Below are positions 52,866 through 62,829 of a stretch of 64,000 bases of DNA, in pieces (positions within the stretch are counted from its first letter, which is position 1; each line of letters starts with the position of its first letter). A model generated the notes under the pieces. It was given only the letters and a program-made list of their open reading frames with translations, was not told the DNA's origin and did not search any database. This stretch comes from Comamonas thiooxydans. Its GTDB lineage: Bacteria; Pseudomonadota; Gammaproteobacteria; Burkholderiales; Burkholderiaceae_C. The stretch lies in assembly GCF_002157685.2 (NCBI RefSeq), contig NZ_AP026738.1, positions 5,456,001 to 5,520,000 on the forward strand, read 5' to 3'. The translations under genes were made by a program, and so were the position numbers.

Positions 52866-53399
52866 TTACTTCTTCTTGGTCTCTTTGATCACGACCTTCT
52901 CATTCGCATAGCGAATGCCCTTGCCCTTGTAAGGCTCGGGAGGACGAACGGCACGGATCTCAGCAGCCAATTGACCGACCACTTGACGGTCAGCACCCTT
53001 GATCACGATTTCAGTCGGAGTGGGGGTAGCGACGGTGATGCCGGCAGGCATCTCGAAGTTGACGGGGTGCGAGAAGCCCACAGCCAGGTTCAGCTTGGAA
53101 CCTTGTGCAGCGGCCTTGTAGCCCACGCCAATCAGCGTCAGCTTCTTCTCGAAGCCTTCAGTCACGCCCTTGACCATGTTGTTGACCAGCTGGCGGATGG
53201 TACCGGCCAGAGCGTCAGCTTCACGGGAAGCGTTGGCGGGAGCAAAGGACAGCTTGCCGTCGTTGTTGCCGATGGTCACCAGGCCGTTCAGAGCCAGCGA
53301 CAGATCGCCGCCCTTGCCCTTGACCTTGATGGTTTCAGCGTTGATGGACACATCCACACCTGCGGGGATGGTCACAATAGCTTTTGCTACGCGAGACAT
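52866..53399 (-). CDS. rplF: 50S ribosomal protein L6
   Basis: 177 residues: [33 protein letters not shown] and the C-terminal rRNA-binding block [27 protein letters not shown]. Standard length and position between rpsH and rplR. Confidence 0.99.
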   Translation of the reverse strand: MSRVAKAIVTIPAGVDVSINAETIKVKGKGGDLSLALNGLVTIGNNDGKLSFAPANASREADALAGTIRQLVNNMVKGVTEGFEKKLTLIGVGYKAAAQGSKLNLAVGFSHPVNFEMPAGITVATPTPTEIVIKGADRQVVGQLAAEIRAVRPPEPYKGKGIRYANEKVVIKETKKK

Positions 53400-53423
53400 T
53401 TCAGTATTTCTCCTTAATGTCCG

Positions 53424-53819
53424 TTAGGCCACATAGCACAGCACTTCACCGCCGATACCGGCAGCACGTGCTTTGCGATCAGTCATCACGCCCTTGGGAG
53501 TAGTGACGATGGCCACACCCAGGCCGTTCTGGACCTGAGGAATTGCGTGACGACCCTTGTACACGCGCAGGCCGGGACGGCTCACACGTTCGATACGCTC
53601 GATCACAGGGCGACCGGCGTAGTACTTCAGGGTAATTTCGAGTTCGGACTTGCCACCTTCGGACTTCACTTCGAAGCCGTCGATATAGCCTTCTTCCTTC
53701 AGCACTTGTGCGATGGCAACCTTGACCTTGGAGGAAGGAGCCGACACAGTGGCCTTGGAGACCAGTTGTGCATTGCGGATGCGGGTCAGCAAGTCAGCGA
53801 TGGGATCACTCATGCTCAT
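53424..53819 (-). CDS. rpsH: 30S ribosomal protein S8
   Basis: 131 residues: [43 protein letters not shown] and the C-terminal [33 protein letters not shown]. In E. coli S8 represses the spc operon by binding the rplE message. Confidence 0.99.
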   Translation of the reverse strand: MSMSDPIADLLTRIRNAQLVSKATVSAPSSKVKVAIAQVLKEEGYIDGFEVKSEGGKSELEITLKYYAGRPVIERIERVSRPGLRVYKGRHAIPQVQNGLGVAIVTTPKGVMTDRKARAAGIGGEVLCYVA

Positions 53820-53839
53820 GTTTAATCTCTCCTGCTTGC

Positions 53840-54145
53840 TTACCAGCTGGCCTTGGTGACACCGGGGATGTCGCCAGCAAAGGCCAATTCACGCACCTTG
53901 GCACGACCCAGACCGAATTGGCGGAAGGTACCGCGAGGACGGCCAGTGATCTCGCAACGGTTACGCTGGCGAGTGGGGTTCGAGTTACGGGGCAGCTTCT
54001 GCAGACCCAGGCGAGCGGCGTCGCGCTCTTCGTCGGAACGCTTCACGTCGCCGGCGATTGCCTTCAGTTCTGCATACTTGGCAGCATACTTGGCTGCCAG
54101 CTTTTCGCGCTTCAGTTCGCGCTGAATCATTGCTACTTTAGCCAT
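53840..54145 (-). CDS. rpsN: 30S ribosomal protein S14
   Basis: 101 residues: [23 protein letters not shown] and [29 protein letters not shown]. It is the long zinc-free form (a single Cys in the core). The start at 54145 matches the family. Confidence 0.98.
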   Translation of the reverse strand: MAKVAMIQRELKREKLAAKYAAKYAELKAIAGDVKRSDEERDAARLGLQKLPRNSNPTRQRNRCEITGRPRGTFRQFGLGRAKVRELAFAGDIPGVTKASW

Positions 54146-54153
54146 GCGCCACC

Positions 54154-54693
54154 TCAGTTCTTGAAGGGGAATTTGAAAGCGGCGAGCAGTGCCTTGCACT
54201 CTTCGTCGTTCTTCGCTGTTGTCGTGATGCTGATGTTCAGACCACGCAGAGCGTCCACCTTGTCGTACTCGATTTCGGGGAAGATGATTTGTTCTTTGAC
54301 GCCAACGTTGTAGTTGCCGCGACCGTCGAACGAACGACCCGAGATACCACGGAAGTCACGCACGCGGGGCAGAGCCACGGTCACGAAACGGTCCAGGAAT
54401 TCGTACATCTGAACGCCACGCAGGGTCACCATGCAGCCGATAGCTTGGCCTTCGCGGATCTTGAAACCAGCGATAGCCTTCTTGGCCTTGGTCACCACAG
54501 GCTTCTGACCAGCAATCTTGGTCAGGTCAGCCACGGCGTTGTCCATCACCTTCTTGTCGGCCACGGCTTCGCTCACACCCATGTTCAGAGTGATCTTGGT
54601 CAGACGGGGCACTTCCATAGCGGAGGTGTAGCCGAACTTTTCCTTCAGTTCAGCCGCGATCTTTTCGCGATAGAGTTTTTGCAGTCGTGCCAT
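54154..54693 (-). CDS. rplE: 50S ribosomal protein L5
   Basis: 179 residues: [36 protein letters not shown] and [27 protein letters not shown]. It contacts 5S rRNA and the P-site tRNA. Gap of 10 nt after rplX. Confidence 0.99.
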   Translation of the reverse strand: MARLQKLYREKIAAELKEKFGYTSAMEVPRLTKITLNMGVSEAVADKKVMDNAVADLTKIAGQKPVVTKAKKAIAGFKIREGQAIGCMVTLRGVQMYEFLDRFVTVALPRVRDFRGISGRSFDGRGNYNVGVKEQIIFPEIEYDKVDALRGLNISITTTAKNDEECKALLAAFKFPFKN

Positions 54694-54703
54694 GTGTTAC
54701 TCC

Positions 54704-55021
54704 TTAGGCGGCGATTTCAGCGCCATTGGACTTGAACACGCGAACACGTGTGCCGTCGGCGTTCACCTTGATGCCCACGCGATCGGCCTTGCCGGTCGCT
54801 GCATTGAAGATAGCCACGTTGGATTGATGGATAGGCATGGCCTTTTCCACGATACCGCCGGTGGTGCCCTTCATGGGGTTAGGCTTGGTGTGCTTCTTGA
54901 CCAGGTTGATACCGTCCACGATCACGTGGGAGTCATCCTTGCGCAGAGAAACCACGCCACGCTTGCCCTTGTCACGGCCGGTCAGCACGATAACTTCGTC
55001 GCCCTTGCGAATCTTGTTCAT
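54704..55021 (-). CDS. rplX: 50S ribosomal protein L24
   Basis: 105 residues with the KOW motif [22 protein letters not shown] at the start and [19 protein letters not shown]. It starts 50S assembly. Gap of 12 nt after rplN. Confidence 0.98.
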   Translation of the reverse strand: MNKIRKGDEVIVLTGRDKGKRGVVSLRKDDSHVIVDGINLVKKHTKPNPMKGTTGGIVEKAMPIHQSNVAIFNAATGKADRVGIKVNADGTRVRVFKSNGAEIAA

Positions 55022-55033
55022 GGTGCTATTCCT

Positions 55034-55402
55034 TTAGAGAACTTCAGGGGCCAGCGACACGATCTTCATGAACTTTTCGGTACGCAGTTCACGAGTCACG
55101 GGGCCAAAGATGCGGGTGCCGATAGGCTCCAGCTTGGCGTTCAGCAGCACGGCGGCATTGCCGTCGAACTTCACGAGCGAACCGTCTGCACGACGGATGC
55201 CCTTGGCGGTGCGCACCACCACAGCACTGTAGATCTCGCCTTTTTTGACGCGACCACGAGGAGCTGCTTCCTTGACGCTCACCTTGATGATGTCGCCAAC
55301 ACTTGCGTAGCGACGATGAGAACCGCCCAGCACCTTAATGCACTGAACAGACTTCGCGCCGGTGTTGTCGGCAACCTCTAACCGAGATTCTGTTTGGATC
55401 AT
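55034..55402 (-). CDS. rplN: 50S ribosomal protein L14
   Basis: 122 residues: [37 protein letters not shown] is diagnostic. It is the first gene of this ribosomal block; the genes that usually precede it (rplP, rpmC, rpsQ) are not here, glpD lies upstream instead. An extended promoter and leader precede it. Confidence 0.99.
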   Translation of the reverse strand: MIQTESRLEVADNTGAKSVQCIKVLGGSHRRYASVGDIIKVSVKEAAPRGRVKKGEIYSAVVVRTAKGIRRADGSLVKFDGNAAVLLNAKLEPIGTRIFGPVTRELRTEKFMKIVSLAPEVL

Positions 55403-55566
55403 TTCAATATTCCCAACTTGCTCCAGCAACGCTCGACAGCCCCAGAGTCTTCTCAAGGGCTGATCAAGCAGCCGGTCAGTCTTGGGCCCGTCGTCCACCT
55501 TCCGGACCATTCCGGAGGGCTTCCCGCTGGGCAGAAAGTTCCACGCTTTTAAACGTGAAGCAGGAG

Positions 55567-55595
55567 ATTGTCGCAGGAAATCCTTTGTGCGTCAA
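55567..55595 (-). promoter_or_regulatory. Candidate promoter of the spc ribosomal operon
   Basis: On the minus strand TTGACG (55595-55590) and GACAAT (55572-55567) are separated by exactly 17 nt. The predicted transcript start near 55560 leaves a leader of about 158 nt before rplN. The leader includes TCCGGAATGGTCCGGA-like pairing (about 55500-55515). The 420-bp gap 55403-55822 holds this promoter and leader and no gene I can support. Confidence 0.7.
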
Positions 55596-55822
55596 GCGTT
55601 TAGCCTGCAATACCCGCACTGATTTCACTGACGCAAAGCCTGGCAGACAGGCCCTCGCACTTGCAACCAAAACAATAGCATGCTGCGCCATTAGGCCATT
55701 GATTTCAAACAACAAATCACCTGAAATCAACAGTCATCAAGCGCAGCCAGCTCACATTTTCAAGAGGCCTGCGGACCGCAGCCTGTTGCCAGCACGCCAC
55801 GCCCGCAGGGCGCCCGCGCGGA

Positions 55823-57418
55823 TCAGCCCTGGGCGGGCAGATATTGACGGGTCAGGGCCAGGAAGTCGTTGAGCTGCACATCCTGGGCCAGCTCCTCGGT
55901 CAGGATGGCCGCCACGCGGGGCGCGATCTCGGCCGCCTTGCGGGCATCGAGGAAAAGCAGGCGGCTGCGGCGTGCCAGCATGTCCTCGACGGTGCGCGCG
56001 TATTCAAAGCGGGCGGCAAAGCGCACCATGGCTTCCGAGAGGCCATCCATCAGCCAGTTCTGCGCACCAGGCAGCGCAGCCACGGCGGCGGCATCCGTGC
56101 CGTAGGAGTGCAGGCCCTGGCTCTGGTTCATGCTGTGCGTGACTGCGGCCTCGGCCGGCGCTCCGACCAGGGGCAGGTTCACGGTCACCCCGGCAGGGCG
56201 GCTGGGCAGGCGGCCGATCTGGAAGCATTCGGCCAGCACATCCTCGGACATGGCCCGGTAAGTCGTCCATTTGCCGCCAGTGACGGTCACCAGGCCGGTC
56301 TTGCTGGACATCACCGTGTGCTCGCGGCTGATCTTCTTGGTGTTCTCGCCGTCATCGTCCTGCGGCTTGACCAGCGGACGCAGGCCCACCCACATGCTGC
56401 GCACATCGGCCAGCGTGGGCTGGCGATTCAGATACTTGCCGGCCTCGCCGAGAATGAAATCCAGCTCTTCTGGGAAAGGCAGGGGTTCGCGCGCCAGGTC
56501 ATGACGCGGCGTGTCGGTGGTTCCCAGAATCACCTTGCCCAGCCATGGCACGGCAAACAGCACGCGGCCATCGGCCGTCTTGGGGATCAGCAGCGCGTGA
56601 TCGGTGGGCAGGAACTCGCGATCCACCACCACGTGCACACCCTGGCTGGGCGCCACCATGGGCTTGACGGGCTTGCCCTGGGCCTCGGCATCCTGCTGCC
56701 GGAACAGATCCACCCAGGGCCCCGTGGCATTGACCACGCACTTGGCGCGCACGGTGAAGTTGCGGCCCGATTCCGCATCGCGGCAGATCAGGCCTGCAAT
56801 CTGCTGACCCTCGTAGATCAGCTTTTCCGCCGGGCAGTAATTGATCAGCAAGGCACCCTTGGCTGCTGCGGTACGCGCCAGCGCCAGCGCCAGACGCGCA
56901 TCGTCAAACTGGCCATCCCAGTACTTGACCCCGCCCTTGAGACCTTTTTGCTGTACGGTCGGCAGGTATTTCACGGTCTTGGCGCTGGAGAGGAATTCGG
57001 TAGCCCCCAAGCCGGCCTTGCCGGCCAGCGCGTCGTACATCTTGAGGCCGATGCCGTAGAACGGCGTATCCAGCAGCTTGTACGAGGGCATCACGAAGGC
57101 CAGAGGCTGGGCCAGATGCGGTGCGTTGTGCAGCAGCGTGGTGCGCTCGTGCAGCGCCTCGCGCACCAGGGAGATATTGCCCTGCGCCAGATAGCGCACG
57201 CCGCCATGCACCAGCTTGGTGGCGCGCGAGGAAGTGCCCTTGGCAAAGTCCAGCGACTCCAGCAGCACGACCTTGAAGCCGCGCGCCGCCGCATCCACCG
57301 CCACGCCCAACCCCGTGGCACCGCCGCCCACGATGGCCAGATCGAAGCTTTCGGTCTGCGCCAGGCGCTCCAGCAGTTGAGCACGCGTTGTAGCCAAGGG
57401 TTGAGTGGACTGGTTCAT
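55823..57418 (-). CDS. glpD: Glycerol-3-phosphate dehydrogenase (aerobic, FAD)
   Basis: 531 residues. The FAD-binding motif DLAIVGGGATGLGVAVDAAARGFKV is at about 26-50, followed by SSRATKLVHGGVRYLAQGNISLVREAL, ATGPWVDLFR, LFAVPWLGKVILGTTDT and the substrate-site region TVTGGKWTTYRAMSEDV. It oxidises glycerol 3-phosphate to dihydroxyacetone phosphate at the inner membrane and feeds electrons to quinone. It diverges from glpR over a 498-bp gap with tandem TTTTCGCT repeats near its start. Confidence 0.97.
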   Translation of the reverse strand: MNQSTQPLATTRAQLLERLAQTESFDLAIVGGGATGLGVAVDAAARGFKVVLLESLDFAKGTSSRATKLVHGGVRYLAQGNISLVREALHERTTLLHNAPHLAQPLAFVMPSYKLLDTPFYGIGLKMYDALAGKAGLGATEFLSSAKTVKYLPTVQQKGLKGGVKYWDGQFDDARLALALARTAAAKGALLINYCPAEKLIYEGQQIAGLICRDAESGRNFTVRAKCVVNATGPWVDLFRQQDAEAQGKPVKPMVAPSQGVHVVVDREFLPTDHALLIPKTADGRVLFAVPWLGKVILGTTDTPRHDLAREPLPFPEELDFILGEAGKYLNRQPTLADVRSMWVGLRPLVKPQDDDGENTKKISREHTVMSSKTGLVTVTGGKWTTYRAMSEDVLAECFQIGRLPSRPAGVTVNLPLVGAPAEAAVTHSMNQSQGLHSYGTDAAAVAALPGAQNWLMDGLSEAMVRFAARFEYARTVEDMLARRSRLLFLDARKAAEIAPRVAAILTEELAQDVQLNDFLALTRQYLPAQG

Positions 57419-57500
57419 GGAACGACTTCTGCGGTGATCGCCGTGCCGCCACCATCACGGATGGGACGCACACAGCAAAGAATAAATTTCAGATCGAATA

Positions 57501-57520
57501 TTTTCGCTCTTTTTCGCTTT
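57501..57520. promoter_or_regulatory. Candidate GlpR operator in front of glpD
   Basis: Two adjacent 10-nt repeats, TTTTCGCTCT and TTTTCGCTTT, lie 83-102 nt upstream of the glpD start. DeoR-family repressors such as GlpR often bind short repeats spaced by one helical turn. A similar pair occurs at 57798-57817. Confidence 0.6.
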
Positions 57521-57797
57521 TCATGGGCGCCAACCCCTGAATATCGATTCGTTTTAGCGCGATTCAAGTCCAAACCGCTGGTTGAGCGCCACTTCGGCCA
57601 GACAGCAACATCGGCAATCGGCGCGCTTGCACACCCTCAGTGCATGAACTGCATTCTTCTTGCTGCGTCAATTGTTACTGCTGCAACAACTCGCCACGAT
57701 GACATATAACCGCAGCTTGCTGTCAGACTTCAGGCCCGGCGTGGATTCATTTTTGTTTTTTACCGGGCAATTCCATAGAAAATCACCCTATTAGAGG

Positions 57798-57817
57798 TTC
57801 GTTTGGATTCGCTCACA
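57798..57817. promoter_or_regulatory. Candidate GlpR operator in front of glpR
   Basis: Tandem 10-nt units TTCGTTTGGA and TTCGCTCACA share TTCGyT with the glpD-side repeats and have the same 10-nt period. They lie about 100 nt upstream of the glpR start, which would fit autoregulation. Confidence 0.45.
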
Positions 57818-57916
57818 ATCCCTGCACTGCCCGCTGCAGCTGACACACTCCCTATGGAGTTCTTCACCTGCAGCCCGTCCATGCGCCAATAGCACCTATA
57901 TAACCAGTCACCAGTC

Positions 57917-58681
57917 ATGAACAGCAATCCTCGCCAGTTGCAGCTTGTCGAAGAAGTCCGCGCCCGCCAATCCACCTCGGTGGAGCAACTGGCAGAAATC
58001 CTCGGGGTCACGCTGCAGACCGTGCGCCGAGACATACAGAAGCTGGCCGATGCCGGACTGCTGGTGCGCTTTCATGGCGGCGTGCGCGTGCCCAGCGCCA
58101 CCGTGGAGAACCTAGCCCATACCCAGCGCCAGGTATTGCATGCCGAGGGCAAGATGCGCATCGCACGCGCCATTGCCGAGGCCATTCCCAACGGCTGCTC
58201 GCTGATTCTCAACATCGGCACCACCACCGAAGCGGTGGCCCAGGCCCTGCTGCAGCACAAAGGTCTACGCGTCATCACCAACAACCTCAATGTTGCGGCC
58301 ATCCTCAGCAGCAATGCCGATTGCGAGGTCATCGTCGCCGGCGGCGTGGTGCGCACACGCGACCGCGGCATTGTCGGCGAGGCGGCCGTGGACTTCATGC
58401 GGCAGTTCAAGGTGGACATTGCCGTGATCGGCATCTCGGCCATCGAGTCGGACGGCAGCCTGCGCGACTTCGACCTGCGCGAGGTCAAGGTGGCCCAGAC
58501 CATCATCGGCCAGTCGCGTGAAGTCTGGCTGGCAGCCGACCACAGCAAGTTCAGCCGCCAGGCCATGGTGGAACTGGCCCGGCTGAACCAGATCGACCGC
58601 CTGTTCACCGACGTTGCGCCCTCCGCGCCATTCGATGCCCTGTTGCGCGATGCCGAGGTGCAATGCACCATCGCCCAATGA
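57917..58681 (+). CDS. glpR: GlpR, DeoR-family glycerol regulon repressor
   Basis: 254 residues. The N-terminal helix-turn-helix is NPRQLQLVEEVRARQSTSVEQLAEILGVTLQTVRRDIQKLADAGLLVRFHGG; the sugar-phosphate-binding domain has LILNIGTTTEAVAQAL, VIVAGGVVRTRDRGIVGEAA and IGISAIESDGSLRDFDLREV. Glycerol 3-phosphate is the expected inducer. It heads an apparent operon with a GNAT gene (ATGA overlap) and glpK, and diverges from glpD. Confidence 0.93.
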   Translation: MNSNPRQLQLVEEVRARQSTSVEQLAEILGVTLQTVRRDIQKLADAGLLVRFHGGVRVPSATVENLAHTQRQVLHAEGKMRIARAIAEAIPNGCSLILNIGTTTEAVAQALLQHKGLRVITNNLNVAAILSSNADCEVIVAGGVVRTRDRGIVGEAAVDFMRQFKVDIAVIGISAIESDGSLRDFDLREVKVAQTIIGQSREVWLAADHSKFSRQAMVELARLNQIDRLFTDVAPSAPFDALLRDAEVQCTIAQ

Positions 58682-59160
58682 ACGCAGCCCCCCCCTATCT
58701 GATTCGCCCTGCGCTGCCCGAAGATGCCGCAGGCATTGCCGGGCTGCTGCATGACATCGGCTGGTTCAAGGCCTACGAAAGTCACTCCACATCCCAGAAC
58801 GCCGAGGCCGTGAAGGCGCTGCTGGACGAGCTGCAGGCCGGGCCGGAGCGCTCTCTGATGCTGGTGGCGCAAGACAGTCAGCAGCATATTCACGGCTACT
58901 GCGCCGTGCACTGGCTGCCGGTCGCCGTGCTGCAAGGCTGGGAGGCCTATGTGAGCGAGCTGTTTGTCGCCGAGGCAGCGCGCGGTGCAGGCCTGGGCCA
59001 GCAACTGCTGGACGCGGCCACCCAGGCTGCGCGCGAGCGCCATTGCATACGCATCTGGCTGGTCAACAACCGCGAGCGTCCTTCCTATGTGCGCGGCTTT
59101 TATTCCCGGCAGGGCTGGAGCGAGCAGACCGAAATGGCGCGCTTTGTGCTCCCCCTCTGA
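58678..59160 (+). CDS. GNAT-family N-acetyltransferase
   Basis: 160 residues. The acetyl-CoA-binding motif A is [32 protein letters not shown] (R/Q-x-x-G-x-G/A), followed by [27 protein letters not shown]. It transfers an acetyl group to an unknown acceptor. It starts inside the glpR stop (ATGA) and precedes glpK by 14 nt, so it is embedded in the glycerol operon; whether it acts in glycerol metabolism is unknown. Confidence 0.87.
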   Translation: MNAAPPYLIRPALPEDAAGIAGLLHDIGWFKAYESHSTSQNAEAVKALLDELQAGPERSLMLVAQDSQQHIHGYCAVHWLPVAVLQGWEAYVSELFVAEAARGAGLGQQLLDAATQAARERHCIRIWLVNNRERPSYVRGFYSRQGWSEQTEMARFVLPL

Positions 59161-59174
59161 ATCACGGACAACCC

Positions 59175-60671
59175 ATGACAACCTATCTGCTCGCCCTGGA
59201 CCAGGGCACCTCCAGCTCCCGCTCCATCGTCTTCGACACGCAAGGCCGCATCGTGGCATCGGCCCAGCTGGAGCTGCCGCAGATCTACCCACAGCCGGGC
59301 TGGGTGGAGCATGACCCGCGCGAAATCTGGCGCACCCAGCTGAGCACCGCCAAAGAGGCGCTGGCCAAGGCGGGCCTCAAGGCTGGCGACATCCGCTCGG
59401 TGGGCATTACCAACCAGCGCGAGACCACCATCGTCTGGAACCGCAAGACCGGCACCCCCATCCACCACGGCATCGTCTGGCAGGACCGCCGCGCCGAACC
59501 TACCTGCGTGCAGCTGCGCGAAGCCGGCCACAGCGACACCATTCTGCGCAAGACCGGCCTGCGCATCGATGCCTATTTTTCAGGCACCAAGCTCAAGTGG
59601 CTGCTGGACAACGTGCCCGGCGCACGCGCCGCAGCGCAGGCCGGCGAACTGGCCTTCGGCACGGTGGATTGCTGGCTGATCTGGCAGTTGACGGGCGGCA
59701 AGCGCCATGTCACCGATGTGAGCAATGCCAGCCGCACCATGCTCTTCAATGTGCACAGCAACCAGTGGGACGCCGATCTACTGGCCCTGCTCGACATCCC
59801 TGCGGGCCTGATGCCCGAGGTCCTGCCCTCGGCTGCCGATTTCGGCCAGACGGCCGACGAGGTGCTGGGCGGCTCCATCAACATCGGCGGCGTGGCCGGC
59901 GACCAGCAAAGCGCGCTGTTCGGCCAGGCCTGCTTCGACGCCGGCATGGCCAAGAACACCTATGGCACGGGTTGCTTCATGCTCATGCATACGGGCAGCA
60001 GCTTCCAGACCTCGAGCAATGGCCTGCTGACCACATCGGCCGCCCAGGCGGGCAGCCAGCCCCAGTTTGCGCTGGAAGGCAGCGTCTTCGTCGGCGGTGC
60101 CGTGGTGCAGTGGCTGCGCGACGGCCTGCAGGCCATCGAGCACAGCGGCCAGGTCCAGCAACTGGCCGAAAGCGTGCCCGACAGCGGCGGCGTGATGCTG
60201 GTGCCGGCCTTTACCGGCCTGGGCGCCCCCTACTGGAAGCCCGATGCGCGCGGCACCATCACCGGGCTGACGCGCGGCACGACGATGGCCCATATCGCCC
60301 GCGCGGCCCTGGAATCCATTGCCTATCAGAGTGCGGCCCTGCTCGGCGCCATGAGCCGCGACGCCGTGGCCACGGGCGGCACGCCGGTCAGCGAGCTACG
60401 CGTGGACGGCGGTGCCTGCGTGAACAATCTGCTGATGCAGTTCCAGGCCGACCTACTGGGCATTCCCGTGGTGCGCCCGGCCTGCGTGGAAACCACGGCC
60501 CTGGGTGCTGCCTATCTGGCCGGCCTGTCCAGCGGCGTCTATCAGAGCACCGAGGAGCTGTCGGCATTGTGGAAGGCCGAGCGCCGCTTCCTGCCCACGC
60601 TTGGCAAGGACCGCGCCGACGAGCTGATGCAGCGCTGGGAACAGGCCGTGCGCCAGACCACGGCACAGTAA
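59175..60671 (+). CDS. glpK: Glycerol kinase
   Basis: 498 residues. The FGGY kinase signatures are complete: [84 protein letters not shown] and [29 protein letters not shown]. It phosphorylates glycerol to glycerol 3-phosphate, the substrate of GlpD. It ends 57 nt before a bidirectional terminator. Confidence 0.98.
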   Translation: MTTYLLALDQGTSSSRSIVFDTQGRIVASAQLELPQIYPQPGWVEHDPREIWRTQLSTAKEALAKAGLKAGDIRSVGITNQRETTIVWNRKTGTPIHHGIVWQDRRAEPTCVQLREAGHSDTILRKTGLRIDAYFSGTKLKWLLDNVPGARAAAQAGELAFGTVDCWLIWQLTGGKRHVTDVSNASRTMLFNVHSNQWDADLLALLDIPAGLMPEVLPSAADFGQTADEVLGGSINIGGVAGDQQSALFGQACFDAGMAKNTYGTGCFMLMHTGSSFQTSSNGLLTTSAAQAGSQPQFALEGSVFVGGAVVQWLRDGLQAIEHSGQVQQLAESVPDSGGVMLVPAFTGLGAPYWKPDARGTITGLTRGTTMAHIARAALESIAYQSAALLGAMSRDAVATGGTPVSELRVDGGACVNNLLMQFQADLLGIPVVRPACVETTALGAAYLAGLSSGVYQSTEELSALWKAERRFLPTLGKDRADELMQRWEQAVRQTTAQ

Positions 60672-60727
60672 AGCCGCTGCACCGGGCGCTGGCCAGGCAA
60701 GCGCTCAAACCCTCAAAAAAGCCATCA

Positions 60728-60755
60728 AAAAAGGGATGCCAAGGCATCCCTTTTT
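60728..60755. terminator. Bidirectional terminator between glpK and aqpZ
   Basis: The stem AAAAAGGGATGCC/GGCATCCCTTTTT has a 2-nt nominal loop, with a T-run on both strands. It lies between the convergent glpK (stop 60671) and aqpZ (stop 60782) genes. Confidence 0.88.
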
Positions 60756-60781
60756 GCTTGGGCAGCAGCCGCTTTGAACGC

Positions 60782-61480
60782 TCAGTCTTCGTCACCCAGC
60801 AGCGCCTTGTGGATCACGGCGCCGATGATGGCGCCCACGATGGGAGCCAACCAGAACAGCCACAGTTGCTCCAGCGCGATGGCCGGCCCGAACAGTGCCG
60901 GGCCGGTGCTGCGGGCGGGGTTGACCGAGGTGTTGGTCACGGGAATGGAGATCAGGTGGATCAGCGTCAGGCACAGGCCGATGCTCATGCCCGCAAAGCC
61001 CACGGCAGCCTTCTTGGTGGTGGAGCCCAGGATCACCAGCAGAAACACGGCGGTCAGCACCACTTCGGTCACCAGCGCCGCAGCCATATTGAACTTGCCT
61101 GGCGAGTGATCCCCGTAGCCGTTGGTGGCCAGATCGGCCACCTGGGCGCCGGCCTTGCCACTGGCAATGAAATACAGCGCGGCGGCCGCCACAATGGCAC
61201 CCAGCACCTGGGCAATGATGTAGCCGGGCAGCTCGGCAAAGCGAAAACGCCCCGCAACGGCCAGACCGACGGAGACCGCTGGATTGAAGTGACCGCCGGA
61301 GACGGGACCGAAGGCGTAAGCGCCCGTCAGCACTGTCAGGCCGAAGGCAAAGGACACGCCCAGCAGGCCGATGCCCACTTCGGGAAAGGCCGCTGCCAGC
61401 ACCGCACTGCCGCAACCGCCAAACGTCAGCCAGAAAGTACCCAGAAACTCCGCCGACCATTTTTTGACATTGGATGCCAT
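60782..61480 (-). CDS. aqpZ: Aquaporin Z (water channel)
   Basis: 232 residues with six membrane helices and two NPA loops (GGHFNPAVS and TSVNPARS). Aligned by eye to E. coli AqpZ from memory, the four selectivity-filter residues are those of a water channel: Phe in GVSFAFGL, His in LTLIHLIS, Thr in VTNTSV and Arg in NPARS. GlpF would have Trp, Gly, Phe, Arg. So despite lying beside glpK it is predicted to pass water, not glycerol. Confidence 0.93.
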   Translation of the reverse strand: MASNVKKWSAEFLGTFWLTFGGCGSAVLAAAFPEVGIGLLGVSFAFGLTVLTGAYAFGPVSGGHFNPAVSVGLAVAGRFRFAELPGYIIAQVLGAIVAAAALYFIASGKAGAQVADLATNGYGDHSPGKFNMAAALVTEVVLTAVFLLVILGSTTKKAAVGFAGMSIGLCLTLIHLISIPVTNTSVNPARSTGPALFGPAIALEQLWLFWLAPIVGAIIGAVIHKALLGDED

Positions 61481-61580
61481 GATTGCTCCCTATTTCCGAT
61501 GACGTTGTCCGTACAGCCCCGCGCGGCACAGAAACCCTGGCATCTTAGAAAGCGATCAGCGAAAAGTACAAGGCGCAAAT

Positions 61581-62759
61581 GTGAACAATCCACGACAGCT
61601 CTGCCTTTGGGGCGTCTCGCTGATCTGCACCAGCCTCGCTGCCTGCACGACGGCATCGCTCGCACCCCACCGCATCTGCAGCACATCCGGGGCCCAGCCC
61701 TGGTCCCTGCTTGGGGAAATCCGCTGGCAGCACGGCAAGCAGTTTGCCGACATGCCAGTGGGCGGCCTGTCATCGATCGACTACGACGCGGGCAGCAATC
61801 TGTACTACCTGGTCAGCGATGACCGCTCCGCCCATGGGCCGGCGCGCTTTTACACGGCGCGCATCGAATACGACGCCAGCGGCCTGCATCAGGTCAGGCT
61901 GCAAAATGCCCGACCGCTGCTCAGCCCCGCCCAGGCCCCCTACCCCAGCCACCGCCAGCCCCTGCCCGGCATCGCGACGCCCGACGCAGAAGCCCTGCGC
62001 GTGCTGCCAGGAGGACAGTCCCTGCTGTGGAGCAGCGAGGGCGACTTCGCACGCGGATTCGGCCCGCAATTGCTGCAATCGAGCAAGGATGGACACTGGC
62101 TGCGCGAATGGCCGCTGCCGCCCGAGCTGCGCCTGCCGAGCAACGAGACCCAAGGGCCGCGCAGCAACTTCACGCTCGAAGGTCTGGCGCTGAGCCAGGA
62201 TGGCCAAACGCTCTGGCTGGCCATGGAGGCAGCACTCAGACAAGACGGAGCCCTGCCCACAGCTGACCACTCGGGCGGCCCGGTGCGCATCACCGCCTAT
62301 GACATGGGCACGCAGCAGCCCGCGCGCCAGCTTGCCTATCTGCCCGATGCCCTGCCTGCCGACCTGTGGCTGCAACGCGGTGCCATCAACGGCATCAGCG
62401 CCGTGCTGGCCGATGGCCCGGAACACCTGCTGGTGCTGGAGCGCTCCTTTGCTCCACTGCTGCGCTTCGGCGCCCGCATCTACCGCATCAGCACCCGCGC
62501 CGACGCAAGCAGCGATACGCTGGGCCAAATCCGGCTCGTGCCGGGCAGCTACCGCCCTGCAGACAAGGAATTGCTGCTGGACCTGGCCGATGCCGGTCTG
62601 CGGTCCGTGGACAACCTGGAGGGCATGAGCTGGGGACCGCTGCTGCCCGATGGCCGGCGCGTGCTGCTGCTGGTCAGCGACAACAACTTCAATCCCGCCG
62701 AAGTCACCCAGTTCGTCGCATTGAGCGAGGAGCACGGCCGCTGCGGCGCAGGTTTATAG
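61581..62759 (+). CDS. Esterase-like phytase-family lipoprotein
   Basis: 392 residues from a GTG start with AAGG upstream. A lipoprotein signal has the lipobox SLAAC (C22). The beta-propeller-like body fits the 'esterase-like activity of phytase' family (PF13449): VGGLSSIDYDAGSNLYYLVSDDRSAHGPARFYTARIEYD, FTLEGLALSQDGQTLWLAMEAAL, and DNLEGMSWGPLLPDGRRVLLLVSDNNFN. Substrates of this family are largely unknown; a calcium-dependent phosphoesterase role is suggested by its name only. It diverges from aqpZ and precedes proC by 70 nt. Confidence 0.83.
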   Translation: MNNPRQLCLWGVSLICTSLAACTTASLAPHRICSTSGAQPWSLLGEIRWQHGKQFADMPVGGLSSIDYDAGSNLYYLVSDDRSAHGPARFYTARIEYDASGLHQVRLQNARPLLSPAQAPYPSHRQPLPGIATPDAEALRVLPGGQSLLWSSEGDFARGFGPQLLQSSKDGHWLREWPLPPELRLPSNETQGPRSNFTLEGLALSQDGQTLWLAMEAALRQDGALPTADHSGGPVRITAYDMGTQQPARQLAYLPDALPADLWLQRGAINGISAVLADGPEHLLVLERSFAPLLRFGARIYRISTRADASSDTLGQIRLVPGSYRPADKELLLDLADAGLRSVDNLEGMSWGPLLPDGRRVLLLVSDNNFNPAEVTQFVALSEEHGRCGAGL

Positions 62760-62829
62760 TGCCGTTCTGCGCCTGGAATCCGAATACAGGCTTGCCCACT
62801 TGCTGCATCGCAGAGCGAATCGAACCATC

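Larger units (their letters stand above)
57419..57916. other. 498-bp control region between glpD and glpR
   Basis: No gene is visible. The stretch is AT-richer than its surroundings and contains the two tandem-repeat operator candidates (57501-57520, 57798-57817). The promoters of both divergent genes must lie here. I could not pick a convincing -35/-10 pair with confidence. Confidence 0.6.

Noticed and set aside
55844..57709. 621-codon plus-strand frame opposite glpD
   Set aside because: Antisense shadow of glpD; low-complexity composition and no motif.
59597..61822. 741-codon plus-strand frame across glpK and aqpZ
   Set aside because: It crosses a strong terminator and overlaps two confirmed genes out of frame; Arg/Gly/Pro-rich shadow composition.
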